64,000 nucleotides of DNA from Pontibacter indicus (lineage in GTDB: Bacteria > Bacteroidota > Bacteroidia > Cytophagales > Hymenobacteraceae): the NCBI RefSeq assembly GCF_900156345.1, contig NZ_FTPP01000001.1, positions 1 through 64,000 on the forward strand, written 5' to 3'. The translations under genes and the position numbers were made by a program. Every line of letters starts with the position of its first letter. Position 1 is the first letter of the stretch. This document shows positions 18,518 through 27,678 of this stretch, piece after piece. The notes under the pieces are model-generated. The model was not told the origin of the DNA. It saw only the letters and a list, made by a program, of their open reading frames with translations, and made no database searches.

Positions 18518-21500
18518 TGATGATGGGAGAATCTTCATTGATCACAATGGTCACCAACAAATCGGTTACGTCTCCAACAGCGTCCACCAGTCTGATGCTT
18601 AGTTCATAAATGCCCGTTACAAGCAGATCTGGATTGCTAACCGTGATGTTGCCGGTCGTAGGGGATAGAAAGAAGCCCGGAGGCAACGTACCGCTCAGCA
18701 ACGTGGCAGCTGCAATTCCTCCATCAGAGTCAACTGTATAGGCCAGGGTGTCACCCCCAGCGTACTCATCCCGGTATTTAGGTGGCAATACCACATAAAA
18801 TGCTTCACAGTTCACCGTGATTCGTACTATATCCGGTTCTGCCTGGGTTGTTGTGCCGCCGCAAGCAGTTGACACCGACCACTGGAACTCATAAATGCCT
18901 GATACCAATCCACTAACAGTGGTGTTCGGGTTGTTTACATTTGCAAAAATCGGATCAGCGCTTCCTGCAGGTTTTGTTGCAATAGACCAGGTACCCACAC
19001 CAGGTGCAGCTGATAGGGCTGCGAGCACAGCTTCACTGCCACAAACCTCCTGATCCTCGCCTGCATTGGCTGTACCTGGGTCGTTAGTAACTTGCACGGT
19101 AACAGTTTGCAATACTCTTCGGGCTGGGCAGGAAGGGCTCGATACTTCCACATAAAAGGTATAGGTTCCAGCTGTGCCTAGCGCTGCTGACGGTACAGTA
19201 ATGATGTTGCCTGTGCCCTGGATATCTTCTCCTATCTGAGTAACTACGTTCCCAGGACCGACCTGAAATACATCATACAGATAGCCCGCATTGGCTTGGG
19301 TAGACACATTGATTATGGCTGGCCCCCCAACGCACACCCTGTCATTGGTGGCAAACACCGGTCTGTCTATCGCCGGTCCGGAAATTACAGCATTGTAGCG
19401 GCCTGCATCTGTTAACACACAATCGTTCTCACCATTGGTGATAACCACGCTATAGGTCGCATTGAAATTTATCGGGCCGGTTGATAAAGTGATTTCGTCT
19501 CCAGTGCCAGCCATTGGAGAACCTACCAGGTCACCTGTCGCTTCATTCAGCAATTGATAGGTATACCCTTCTGCAGAGGAGCTAAGTTGCAATAAAACAG
19601 TAGACCCTGCGCAGACATTGCTTGAGGGCGGCACAACCGTATAATCGGTAGGCGCCTGTGGCAGCACGGATCTCGTGATCGTTTCGTTCAGGATAGCTTC
19701 GCAGCTTGCAGGCAGAGCCTCCCCTGTAGCACCCGTGATTCTGCGGGCTCTTACCGAAAGCACGACATCTCTGTTGGCGTCCGTTGTATTGCTGATCGGT
19801 CCTGACGTAATAGTAATCGCATCGCCTGTACCCATCACAGAAACGCCGGATTCTACTCCATCAGCCAGCAAGGTATAGATGACTCCAAGTTGTGAATTGG
19901 CCAGATCCACGACCACAGGTGTGCTGCCCCCGCAGATGGTTGCCGGTGTGCTGGAAGTGACTGAGAAGGTAGTTATCAGCGGTTCGCATTCCACTATCAC
20001 GCTTTCAGCAAACTCACTCTCGCATTGACCAGTGGCCGTCACGGTAGCACTTATCTCGGCTCCTGGGAATATTTCTGTACGTGAAAAGCCTGTAATACTC
20101 CAAGCTCCATTTTCAGTTATAGAGATCGGAGTGAAAGGGGTGCCGTCAATGTAGAGAGTCAGTTGCGTGCCACCTGGGCCTGTTCCTGAGATCGTAGCAG
20201 CGCCTTCAACAATAGGGCTGTTGATGGTCAGACCTTCTGCTGATGTTTGAGGTGTAGCGGTAACAGGTTCGGAATCCGGGCTTTGGGTTCCGCCCGGAGC
20301 GGTGGCCCGTGCCGTGAAAGCTGTTCCCTGCGGTATGGAAAGTCCCGTAACAGACCAGAAGCCGTTATCATTAACAGTAGTTGGGGAGCCAACTGCTGTG
20401 CCGCCAGCATATACCTGAATCGTGGTGCCAACAGGCTCTGTTGATGTACCAGTAACAGTCGTCGTCACGCCGCAATAGTCCCCTGTGATGACTGGGGCTG
20501 TTGTTTCGCAACTTGTTACAGTTATGTTAGCTGACTGACCATAATATGTCGTGGCAGTTCTTGCTCTTGCAAAGAGTGTGTTTCCAGCTGTAAAACCTAA
20601 ATTACCTGAGAAACTCCAGTTACCGGTTGCATTAGCCTGTACGGTAAAGGCGTTGTCCGCAGTGGTTACCAAGTAGATTGGGCGGTTGTTGAGGAATACC
20701 GTCACAAAAGAGTTTGGCGCTGCCGTGCCTGAAACTGTAGAAGAGCTGACACAGACAGGTGAGCTGATAGTAGTGGCAGGGCTGGTGGCAGTAGTAGGTA
20801 GGTTAACAAATGGAGCGGATGGATTTGACTGACACCCTGTACCTATTTGTTGTGTTGCAGTAAACACTCCATTACCAATGCAATTATTATTGCCTTCTCC
20901 TCCACCTTGCTGACAAACCCTAAAGCTCCAGTTGCCTGTATTAGAAGCTGTCACAAAAGTAGCACCAGTAGAGTTCGATATTAGTATACCATTTCGATAG
21001 ATTCTGATAATTGCATTTGGTGCTGCAGTACCGTTAAGTACCCTTCTTGGTCCATCTGCTCCAACAATAGCCGGAGTTGGGGTAGCACAAACAGTAACTG
21101 TTACAATAACAGCATTAGACACCTGAGAAGCCGGCCTGTTTGGAGCAGTGGCCGTTGCTGTAATGCGGTTGCCTTCTGCCAGTGTCACACCGGCGGGAAG
21201 TGTAAATGTCCAGGTTCCTGTAGCTGTTACAGTCGTAGTGCCTAGGGCGGTACCATTTAGTTGCACCTGAATGATAGTGCCGACCGGTTCACGGGAAGTA
21301 CCTGAGATGGTGGTTGCAGCTGTAGTAATAGGGAAGTTGATGACAGGTGCAAATGTCCTTATCTGAGGAATTTCGTTTGCCACCAGATTATTGAGCGTAA
21401 CAGGGGGCGTAACGCCAATAACATCCCGCCAGGCTGCCAGTGCATCCTGGTTATAAGCTCTGAAATCGACTCCGGCAACATCTGCCATTAAGCTTAGGTC

Positions 21501-22211
21501 TGATAGCGCGCTACGTCCAAGGTTGAGGGTGCTAGCCACCATGCGCAAAGGTGTAGTAGATGAAATCTGGTTGCCAAAAGCGGTAATAGGCGTATAGAAG
21601 TCATAGAAATAGTCCGGGTCATTTCCACCAGTGGAGGCGGCCTGTGATCGCTGCGAGAACTGTGTGACGGTGCCACTGAATATTGTTTGCGGCGACTCGC
21701 CCCGGTGGTCAATAACCCGTACTTCAGAGTTCGAGAAAAGAACCACTTCAAACTCAAAACCAGGATTTGCTCCAGTACCCTCAAATTCGCCGTCTGTATC
21801 GATCAGGACACTGTAGCCGCGCGCAGCCGGTGAGATGCCGCCCACCCGAAGCCTGAACATGAGGTTCCTCCCGTCATAGTACACTTGCAGAGGAGAGGGA
21901 GGGGCAAAGTCAGTATGGCCGCCAACTGTTCCGTTTTTCACATCCCCCAAAGTTTCCGAAGTAAGCGTAGGCAATGGGCGGTAAGGGATTTCGCTGATGC
22001 CTTCGCCGACGTCATTGGTGCCAGAGAAGCCGGTTGAGGTTACTGATATAAATCCATCTCTGTTTGGATCAAGTATGGCGTCACCCCCGTTTTTGGCTGG
22101 CTGCAAAATCATGCCGGGTGTTTGCGCAAAAGCGCCTGCAACCGTGACTACGAATAGAATAGCAACCCAGAGGCTGCTTCGCAGTAACGAGACTTGTATA
22201 TATTTTTTCAT
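17958..22211 (-). CDS. Large T9SS-sorted surface protein, paralogue 1
   Basis: A 1417-residue exported protein. Residues 1-29 are a signal peptide ending in FAQ. An N-terminal domain (about 30-290) begins with TPGMILQPAKNGGD, has an EF-hand-like DPNRDGFIS loop and continues as a beta-rich region (FRLRVGGISP, GYSVLIDTDGEF, DYFYDFYTPI) that recalls CBM9/DOMON-like sandwiches. About a dozen Ig-like modules follow with SGTSxEPxGTxIxV and GTWTFT patterns, then PKD/REJ-like and cadherin-like modules. A fibronectin-III-like unit (PLPVELVYFTA) precedes the C-terminal type A sorting domain (AYPNPFQDVIKVTL to the end). It should be secreted through the outer membrane and anchored; adhesion or polysaccharide binding is an inference. 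The last 560 bp nearly equal paralogue 2. Confidence 0.85.
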   Translation of the reverse strand: MKKYIQVSLLRSSLWVAILFVVTVAGAFAQTPGMILQPAKNGGDAILDPNRDGFISVTSTGFSGTNDVGEGISEIPYRPLPTLTSETLGDVKNGTVGGHTDFAPPSPLQVYYDGRNLMFRLRVGGISPAARGYSVLIDTDGEFEGTGANPGFEFEVVLFSNSEVRVIDHRGESPQTIFSGTVTQFSQRSQAASTGGNDPDYFYDFYTPITAFGNQISSTTPLRMVASTLNLGRSALSDLSLMADVAGVDFRAYNQDALAAWRDVIGVTPPVTLNNLVANEIPQIRTFAPVINFPITTAATTISGTSREPVGTIIQVQLNGTALGTTTVTATGTWTFTLPAGVTLAEGNRITATATAPNRPASQVSNAVIVTVTVCATPTPAIVGADGPRRVLNGTAAPNAIIRIYRNGILISNSTGATFVTASNTGNWSFRVCQQGGGEGNNNCIGNGVFTATQQIGTGCQSNPSAPFVNLPTTATSPATTISSPVCVSSSTVSGTAAPNSFVTVFLNNRPIYLVTTADNAFTVQANATGNWSFSGNLGFTAGNTLFARARTATTYYGQSANITVTSCETTAPVITGDYCGVTTTVTGTSTEPVGTTIQVYAGGTAVGSPTTVNDNGFWSVTGLSIPQGTAFTARATAPGGTQSPDSEPVTATPQTSAEGLTINSPIVEGAATISGTGPGGTQLTLYIDGTPFTPISITENGAWSITGFSRTEIFPGAEISATVTATGQCESEFAESVIVECEPLITTFSVTSSTPATICGGSTPVVVDLANSQLGVIYTLLADGVESGVSVMGTGDAITITSGPISNTTDANRDVVLSVRARRITGATGEALPASCEAILNETITRSVLPQAPTDYTVVPPSSNVCAGSTVLLQLSSSAEGYTYQLLNEATGDLVGSPMAGTGDEITLSTGPINFNATYSVVITNGENDCVLTDAGRYNAVISGPAIDRPVFATNDRVCVGGPAIINVSTQANAGYLYDVFQVGPGNVVTQIGEDIQGTGNIITVPSAALGTAGTYTFYVEVSSPSCPARRVLQTVTVQVTNDPGTANAGEDQEVCGSEAVLAALSAAPGVGTWSIATKPAGSADPIFANVNNPNTTVSGLVSGIYEFQWSVSTACGGTTTQAEPDIVRITVNCEAFYVVLPPKYRDEYAGGDTLAYTVDSDGGIAAATLLSGTLPPGFFLSPTTGNITVSNPDLLVTGIYELSIRLVDAVGDVTDLLVTIVINEDSPIIIPLPVELVYFTATVRNNQAHLEWLTASELDNDRFEVERSLDARSFEKVGTVKGKGTTSLETKYTFTDRTPVQGTVYYRLKQVDTDGQFAYSNVIAVNAKGLARELATQAYPNPFQDVIKVTLMAPEAQEAVMTIYDMNGRRVVNKDVQLDAGVNRLELNLEQLQSGMYILKVVGQGIESTTRIMKN

Positions 22212-22725
22212 AGTTTGGGTAAAAGTTTGTTATAGCTAAATCTGATAAAGTTTCAAGTTGGTTTTTTGCCGCAGAAGAGTTAGATAAATTCAATTTTATT
22301 TAACTCTCCCTAAAGGGTATTAGGTTATACGGCGTATTTAATTAAAACTATAGTGTACAATTTTTGGAATATTTGCAGGAAATAGTAGGATGTACATAGG
22401 TGAGCTGTATTACTATATATGATGTTATATATGGTTGAAATGCAAGGCCTTTGGAGCGGTGTGTTATCACAACATTGTTTTAGTTATTACAGTTAAAAGG
22501 TTACTAATGCCTTGTTATGCAAGAGTTGGTCACTTGGATAAAGTATATTTTAAATTAAAAATATATAATTGATAAACATTAAAAAAGTGCAATAATTTTT
22601 GATTTTCAAGTAGGTGTATTTATAACACTGTTTGAGCAATTCAGAACATATTTTAAGCAGGGATAAAATAGATGACGGCAGCCCTTTTGAGGCTGCCGTC
22701 AGTGTTACTTTGAATAGGTCGTAAC
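22212..22725. other. AT-rich gap between T9SS paralogues 1 and 2
   Basis: About 510 bp, very AT-rich, with no gene. GAGTTA and TAACTC (22275-22304) form a small inverted repeat near the start of paralogue 1. A hairpin at 22673-22701 ends paralogue 2. The promoter of paralogue 1 must lie here but no clean TAnnTTTG is evident. Confidence 0.5.
22673..22701 (-). terminator. Terminator-like hairpin of T9SS paralogue 2
   Basis: TGACGGCAGCC (22673-22683) pairs with GGCTGCCGTCA (22691-22701). On the minus strand only a short, interrupted T-rich tract follows. Confidence 0.65.
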
Positions 22726-23285
22726 CTAGTTTTTCATGATACGGTTAGTGGACTCCATACCCTGGCCCACCACCTTCAGAATGTACATGCCCGACTGCAG
22801 TTGCTCCAGGTTCAGCTCCAGTCGGTTCACACCCGCGTCAAGCTGCACGTCCTTGTTCATTACCCGACGTCCGTTCATATCGTAGATGGTCATCACGGCT
22901 TCCTGCGCCTCTGGGGCCATCAGCGTCACCTTGATCACATCCTGGAACGGATTCGGATAGGCCTGTGTAGCGAGCTCACGCGCCAGGCCCTTGGCGTTCA
23001 CCGCAATCACATTGCTGTAGGCAAACTGCCCGTCGGTATCCACCTGCTTGAGTCGGTAGTATACCGTGCCCTGCACCGGCGTGCGGTCCGTGAAAGTGTA
23101 CTTGGTCTCGAGGCTGGTCGTGCCTTTGCCTTTCACCGTGCCTACTTTCTCGAAGCTTCTCGCGTCCAGGCTGCGCTCTACCTCAAAGCGGTCGTTGTCA
23201 AGCTCTGAGGCCGTCAGCCACTCCAGGTGCGCCTGGTTGTTGCGAACCGTCGCCGTGAAGTAAACCAGCTCGACTGGAAGCGGGA
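22725..23285 (-). repeat. Near-identical 3' block, copy 2 (partner 17957-18517)
   Basis: Second copy of the block described at 17957-18517, same orientation. The sharp end of similarity and the absence of silent changes over about 390 bp point to recent gene conversion or duplication, not selection on protein alone. Confidence 0.9.
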
Positions 23286-26200
23286 CAATAATAGGGGCCT
23301 GCCCATAAATCCTTATAGTAAGTGGGCTATCGGTTGTGGAGCCTGTGGCGTCTGTTGTCCTGACCGTAAAACTAAATTCCCCTGGCGTCGGTGGAGTGCC
23401 CTGCCGGATAACGATGTTGCCGTTAGACTGCAATTCCGCCCACGTAGGAAGTGTGCCAATTGCGACGGCAGCGCTTCTAATACCCCCGTCGCTATCAGTG
23501 GCGGTGGCCAGTATATCTCCGGCTTTATATTCATTTACAAATCGTGGGGGAGTAATAATGTACTCTGCAGGGCAGTTTACTGTAACGCTTACACTGCTTT
23601 GTGATGTAACTGGTGTTGACTGTCCGCAGCTTGTCACGATGGTCCAGGTGAAGGTATGAACACCGGATGGTAGTCCGGTCACAGTTGTTCTGGGGTTCAT
23701 CGGTTCAGTAATGGTGCCTCCTGCCGGGCCGCCAGTCTTCGTCCAGGTGCCCACGCCAGGCGAGGCATTATTGGCGTTAAGCGTAACAAGTCCGCATACC
23801 GTTTGATTTGATCCGGCATTGGCTGTAACTGGAGTTGATGATGGTGTAGCTGTCACGGTAGTAGCCAGCCTGACAGGTGAAGAAGCACAGCCTCCTGTCA
23901 CTTCTACATAAAAATTTCTGCTGCTGGTTATTCCGTTAGGGTAACTAGTAGTTCGCGAAACTATTTCGCCCGTACCGGTAAAGCTTGTGCCTACCTGAAT
24001 TCCTGCATCATCACGAATGGTATAGGTATAGGTGCTGTTAAATTCTGTGGCGACACTGATGTTCACCTGCTCACCAGCACAGGGTGTCGGTTTGTCAATT
24101 GTAACAGCTCTGCGGAGCAGTGGTCCCTGATTTACTGTGACAGTTGTAGTACGGTCGCTTAGGGAAGTGCATTGGTTACCAGAAGGAGTAATAAGTACTC
24201 CAAGCTCGGTTGTTGCATAGAGCGTTAGATTCGATGCCAGCGTAATACTGCTTGGTGCACTAGGTCCAACTGTCACGGATGGGCTTAGTGTAGCTCCCGT
24301 GTTTCGGTTGATAAGTTGGTAGGTAGTGTTTGCAGAGGGGCCATTTAGTGTAACATTAGTTGTAACTGAAGAGCAACCCGATGGTACGGAAGCAGCTAGC
24401 GAAGTAGGTTGTGCTGGTGCTGTCAAAACAGTAACAGATTTATTGCCGCCTATACCTGTAACTGGAGGGCAAGTGCTCCCAGGTACTACAGCTCTTACTG
24501 ACAAAGTGGAAGAACTTGCACTGAGCGGCCCTGAAGTAAGCGTAAGCGGCCCTCCTGTGCCTAATACAGAGGCGCCAGTAGGCACACCGTTGTTGGTGAT
24601 CACATATGAGACACCCTTCTCAGAGCCTCCTAACGTAACATTCACTGTGCCATTGTAGCAAATCGAAGAAGCGCTTAAAGTGGTGGTAAATGTAGATGTG
24701 AGCGCGCGGCATTGTACCGTGGAAGTGATGGGTGCACTTGGACAAGCGGAAGCTCCATTTGTAAATGTGGCCGTTACCACAGCTCCGGGAAAAATTTCAA
24801 GACCGCTTAATCCTCTCAGCTCCCAGGTGCCGGATGCAGTGGTAGCCACAGCTGGGTATAGGGTGCCGTCCACGTTCAGCGATACTTCATAGGTCATTGT
24901 ACTGGTGCTGGCAGGACCGGTGCCTGTAATATTGACCAGGTCTATGGTGGAGGCCGGGGCTGTGATCGGGTTTATGGTAAATGTAGCGCCAGCAGGTATA
25001 GGCAGGGGAAGCGCCCCTGAAACCGAAGCTGAATTTACGCTGCGTACTTTCCTTGGTGCCTTGGCACGAGCCGTTACAGTAGTACCTGCAGGTATGCCTC
25101 CACCTGCAGCAGGTGAGAAGTTAGCTACCCAGGTACCCTGTGCCGTAACTGTAGCGGTAATCGGAGTCGTGTTGCCGCTTTGCGTCACCAATGTGCCATT
25201 TCTGGCTCCGGCAGTCCCTCCTGTGTAGAACTGAAGAACAGTACCGGCAGGCTCAGCGGACGTGCCAGTCAGCGTCGTGATTCTTCCGCAATCCGGTGCG
25301 TTGATGGTAGGAGGTGTAGTTGTGGCCTGTACTGTTAAGAGGTTGGAGGCGCTGGAAAAAGAGTTAGGACAACTGATGTTTCCACCTCCGGTGAGGGTTC
25401 TGGTGGTTCTCACATTCACAATGTCGCTAGGCTTCAAGGTTCCAGCCGGAATGGTGATGGACCAGTTAGTAGCAGCTGTGGTTGACGTTGTAATTGCCAT
25501 TCTCTGGCTCTGTTCCACTGCGTTGATAAAAAGAACGACTGTTGTATTAGTGACTGAGGCTGTAGCGGCCACAGTGCCTGATATTGTAGTCAGGTTTGCC
25601 GGTGCCTCAAACCATGTGGCAGAGTTGGTGCTATTAAAGGAAGTATTATCGTAAGTGACACTAGTGATGGACACAGTTTCAGTGTTTACACCAGGGTTCT
25701 GCCCGTTTCTAAAACACAACTGATTCGATCGAAGGGATTCACAACCCGACACAGCATTGGTAGTGCTGAGAGGTATAGCAGTTGCATAATAGTTGCTTTC
25801 ATTTACTGAAAAAGCAGGTGTTGTCCAGCTATAGGTTGGTCCTGCACCGCTTGGGGTAAATTCATGAGTGCCGATAACAGTACCTGAAGTGTTGTAAATT
25901 GTGATCCGCTGGCGCTGGTTCAATGTAGTGCTTCCTACAAACTGCCTTGTAGTGTTTCCGGTGCCACCAGTTAAGCCAGTTAGTACAGGTGCAGGTGTAG
26001 AAGTGCAAATACCAGCTACTACAGTTACAGGTGCTGAAAGTGCCGAGACTGTTTTATTGCTAGGTGTAACAGTAGCTGTGATGATGTTGCCAGACTGCAG
26101 CATGGTGCTTGATAAGCCAGATAGAGTCCAGGTGCCGTTTGCACTTACTGTAGTGGTACCAATGGAAGTGCCGTTCCTAAACACAGTGATTAACGAGCCG

Positions 26201-27192
26201 GCTGCCTCTGCCGATGTGCCTGAAATAGAAGTGCTATTTGCTTGAATAAGTGAGCTAACTACCGGGGGAGTGGCTGCTATTTTAGGAAATTCACCTGCCC
26301 GAAGCTGGTTCAGGCTAGTAGCCGGGAAAGTATTGATTAGAGCGTTCCAGGCAGCCTGTTTGCTGTAATTGTAGGATGCAAAATTTACCCCGCCCACATC
26401 AGAAACCGAGCCTGTGATACCGCTCTGGGCGCTCGTTATTGTTATACCTGACATGCGCAAGGGCGTGCTTGCCGTTAGCAGGTCGGGGCCTGTAGTAGGA
26501 AAAGCTGACAGAGGCACATAAAAGTCATAAAAGTAGTCCGGGTTGTTGCTGTAGGTAGAGGCAGCAACCGCTCGCTGTGAAAACTGATCGGCTGAGCCTG
26601 ACCATATCTTTCCACCACCACTCGGCTTGCCCCTGTGATCGTAGATACTCACTTCAAAATTAGAGGCAAGCACCACTTCAAACTCAAATCCTGGATTGGG
26701 TGTGGTAGACGGGTTGCCTCCGGCTACCAAGTCTCCAAACTTATTATTGGTGTCGATTAAAACACTATATCCTTTTGAGGCTGTGGAAGCGCCACCAAGC
26801 CTGATTCGGAACATCAGGTGAGTTCCATTGAAAAAAGCAGCAATGGGTGAGCCAGTAGAACCTATATCAGCTGCTGAAACAAGATCTGTATGGCCTCCGC
26901 TTGATCCGGTTGTTAAATCCCCGGTTGGCTCGTTGACTAAAGCAGGAAAAGGACGATAAGGTATTTCACTGAAGTTCGCACCTTCATCTCGCATATTAAC
27001 AAATCCCTGTGGCGTTCTCGGAACAGAGACGTATCCGTCTTCATTTGGATCTAACACGTTTCTTCCTGTGCCCGCAGCTGGCTTATAGATAAGCCCAGGA
27101 GTTTGGGCAAGAGCATGATGCAAAAACAATGAGAGCAGGAGTATCCCAAAAAGAGAAACAATAGATCGTTTAGAGTAAAATTTTACATGCAT
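22726..27192 (-). CDS. Large T9SS-sorted surface protein, paralogue 2
   Basis: A 1488-residue paralogue of the 17958-22211 gene with the same plan: signal peptide, N-terminal domain with TPGLIYKPAAGTGRN, the DPNEDGYVS loop and FRIRLGGAST/GYSVLIDTNNKFGD, many Ig-like modules (SGTSAEAAGSLITV, GTWTLSGL), a PKD-like module with AGSNQTVCG, a cadherin-like module, FnIII-like unit and type A sorting domain. Start at 27192 (MHVKFYSKRSIV) places the hydrophobic core directly after the basic residues; the ATG at 27219 would add nine non-signal residues. The C-terminal 185 residues differ from paralogue 1 at only a few positions, while the repeats upstream diverge strongly. Ser/Thr/Gly-rich throughout. 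Confidence 0.85.
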   Translation of the reverse strand: MHVKFYSKRSIVSLFGILLLSLFLHHALAQTPGLIYKPAAGTGRNVLDPNEDGYVSVPRTPQGFVNMRDEGANFSEIPYRPFPALVNEPTGDLTTGSSGGHTDLVSAADIGSTGSPIAAFFNGTHLMFRIRLGGASTASKGYSVLIDTNNKFGDLVAGGNPSTTPNPGFEFEVVLASNFEVSIYDHRGKPSGGGKIWSGSADQFSQRAVAASTYSNNPDYFYDFYVPLSAFPTTGPDLLTASTPLRMSGITITSAQSGITGSVSDVGGVNFASYNYSKQAAWNALINTFPATSLNQLRAGEFPKIAATPPVVSSLIQANSTSISGTSAEAAGSLITVFRNGTSIGTTTVSANGTWTLSGLSSTMLQSGNIITATVTPSNKTVSALSAPVTVVAGICTSTPAPVLTGLTGGTGNTTRQFVGSTTLNQRQRITIYNTSGTVIGTHEFTPSGAGPTYSWTTPAFSVNESNYYATAIPLSTTNAVSGCESLRSNQLCFRNGQNPGVNTETVSITSVTYDNTSFNSTNSATWFEAPANLTTISGTVAATASVTNTTVVLFINAVEQSQRMAITTSTTAATNWSITIPAGTLKPSDIVNVRTTRTLTGGGNISCPNSFSSASNLLTVQATTTPPTINAPDCGRITTLTGTSAEPAGTVLQFYTGGTAGARNGTLVTQSGNTTPITATVTAQGTWVANFSPAAGGGIPAGTTVTARAKAPRKVRSVNSASVSGALPLPIPAGATFTINPITAPASTIDLVNITGTGPASTSTMTYEVSLNVDGTLYPAVATTASGTWELRGLSGLEIFPGAVVTATFTNGASACPSAPITSTVQCRALTSTFTTTLSASSICYNGTVNVTLGGSEKGVSYVITNNGVPTGASVLGTGGPLTLTSGPLSASSSTLSVRAVVPGSTCPPVTGIGGNKSVTVLTAPAQPTSLAASVPSGCSSVTTNVTLNGPSANTTYQLINRNTGATLSPSVTVGPSAPSSITLASNLTLYATTELGVLITPSGNQCTSLSDRTTTVTVNQGPLLRRAVTIDKPTPCAGEQVNISVATEFNSTYTYTIRDDAGIQVGTSFTGTGEIVSRTTSYPNGITSSRNFYVEVTGGCASSPVRLATTVTATPSSTPVTANAGSNQTVCGLVTLNANNASPGVGTWTKTGGPAGGTITEPMNPRTTVTGLPSGVHTFTWTIVTSCGQSTPVTSQSSVSVTVNCPAEYIITPPRFVNEYKAGDILATATDSDGGIRSAAVAIGTLPTWAELQSNGNIVIRQGTPPTPGEFSFTVRTTDATGSTTDSPLTIRIYGQAPIIVPLPVELVYFTATVRNNQAHLEWLTASELDNDRFEVERSLDARSFEKVGTVKGKGTTSLETKYTFTDRTPVQGTVYYRLKQVDTDGQFAYSNVIAVNAKGLARELATQAYPNPFQDVIKVTLMAPEAQEAVMTIYDMNGRRVMNKDVQLDAGVNRLELNLEQLQSGMYILKVVGQGMESTNRIMKN

Positions 27193-27678
27193 ATAAGTTA
27201 ATTCATAAATTGACTTCACACCGGGTTATTGGACTGGATTCTTTAGAACATCTCGATAAGATTGGACTGTTTAAGTGTTAATGACTGTTACGGGTAAGTG
27301 TAAATACCAATTCATACAAAATACCGCTAGTTTTTGTTTTTATTTTATTGAATATTTTGTGACAGAACGTAAAATCGAATTGCATTAATTATGAGGATGT
27401 GAGTTTGAAATGTTGTCCATTTCAAGGCAAACGAACAAATCTCAGATAGTAGTAGTGATACTATCTGGCTAGCTGATATTCGAGAAGCCACCTACGGATA
27501 GAGCTTATCTTTCTTAAAAAACCATAAGTATTTATACCTAGATTTGTAGGTGTCAGAGTTGGTGTATGGGGGTATTAATGGGTGAGTGGTTTTAGTATCC
27601 TATAGCTATACTTAACCCTTCGGTTAAAGGGCATCATTCACCGAAACCAGCGGGTAGTTGAGGCCGATTATTCTTGTT
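27193..27678. other. Gap between T9SS paralogue 2 and the ketosynthase
   Basis: About 480 AT-rich bp with no gene. A hairpin TTAACC-CTTC-GGTTAA lies at 27612-27627, just after the ketosynthase gene on the minus strand, but without a T-run. A TACCTA/TAGGTG small inverted repeat lies near 27536-27553. The paralogue 2 promoter is not clear. Confidence 0.45.

Noticed and set aside
24326..26245. Several 100-130 codon plus-strand frames within T9SS paralogue 2
   Set aside because: They mirror the Ser/Thr/Gly-rich repeats on the other strand (Val/Pro-rich shadows) and show no start signals or family features.
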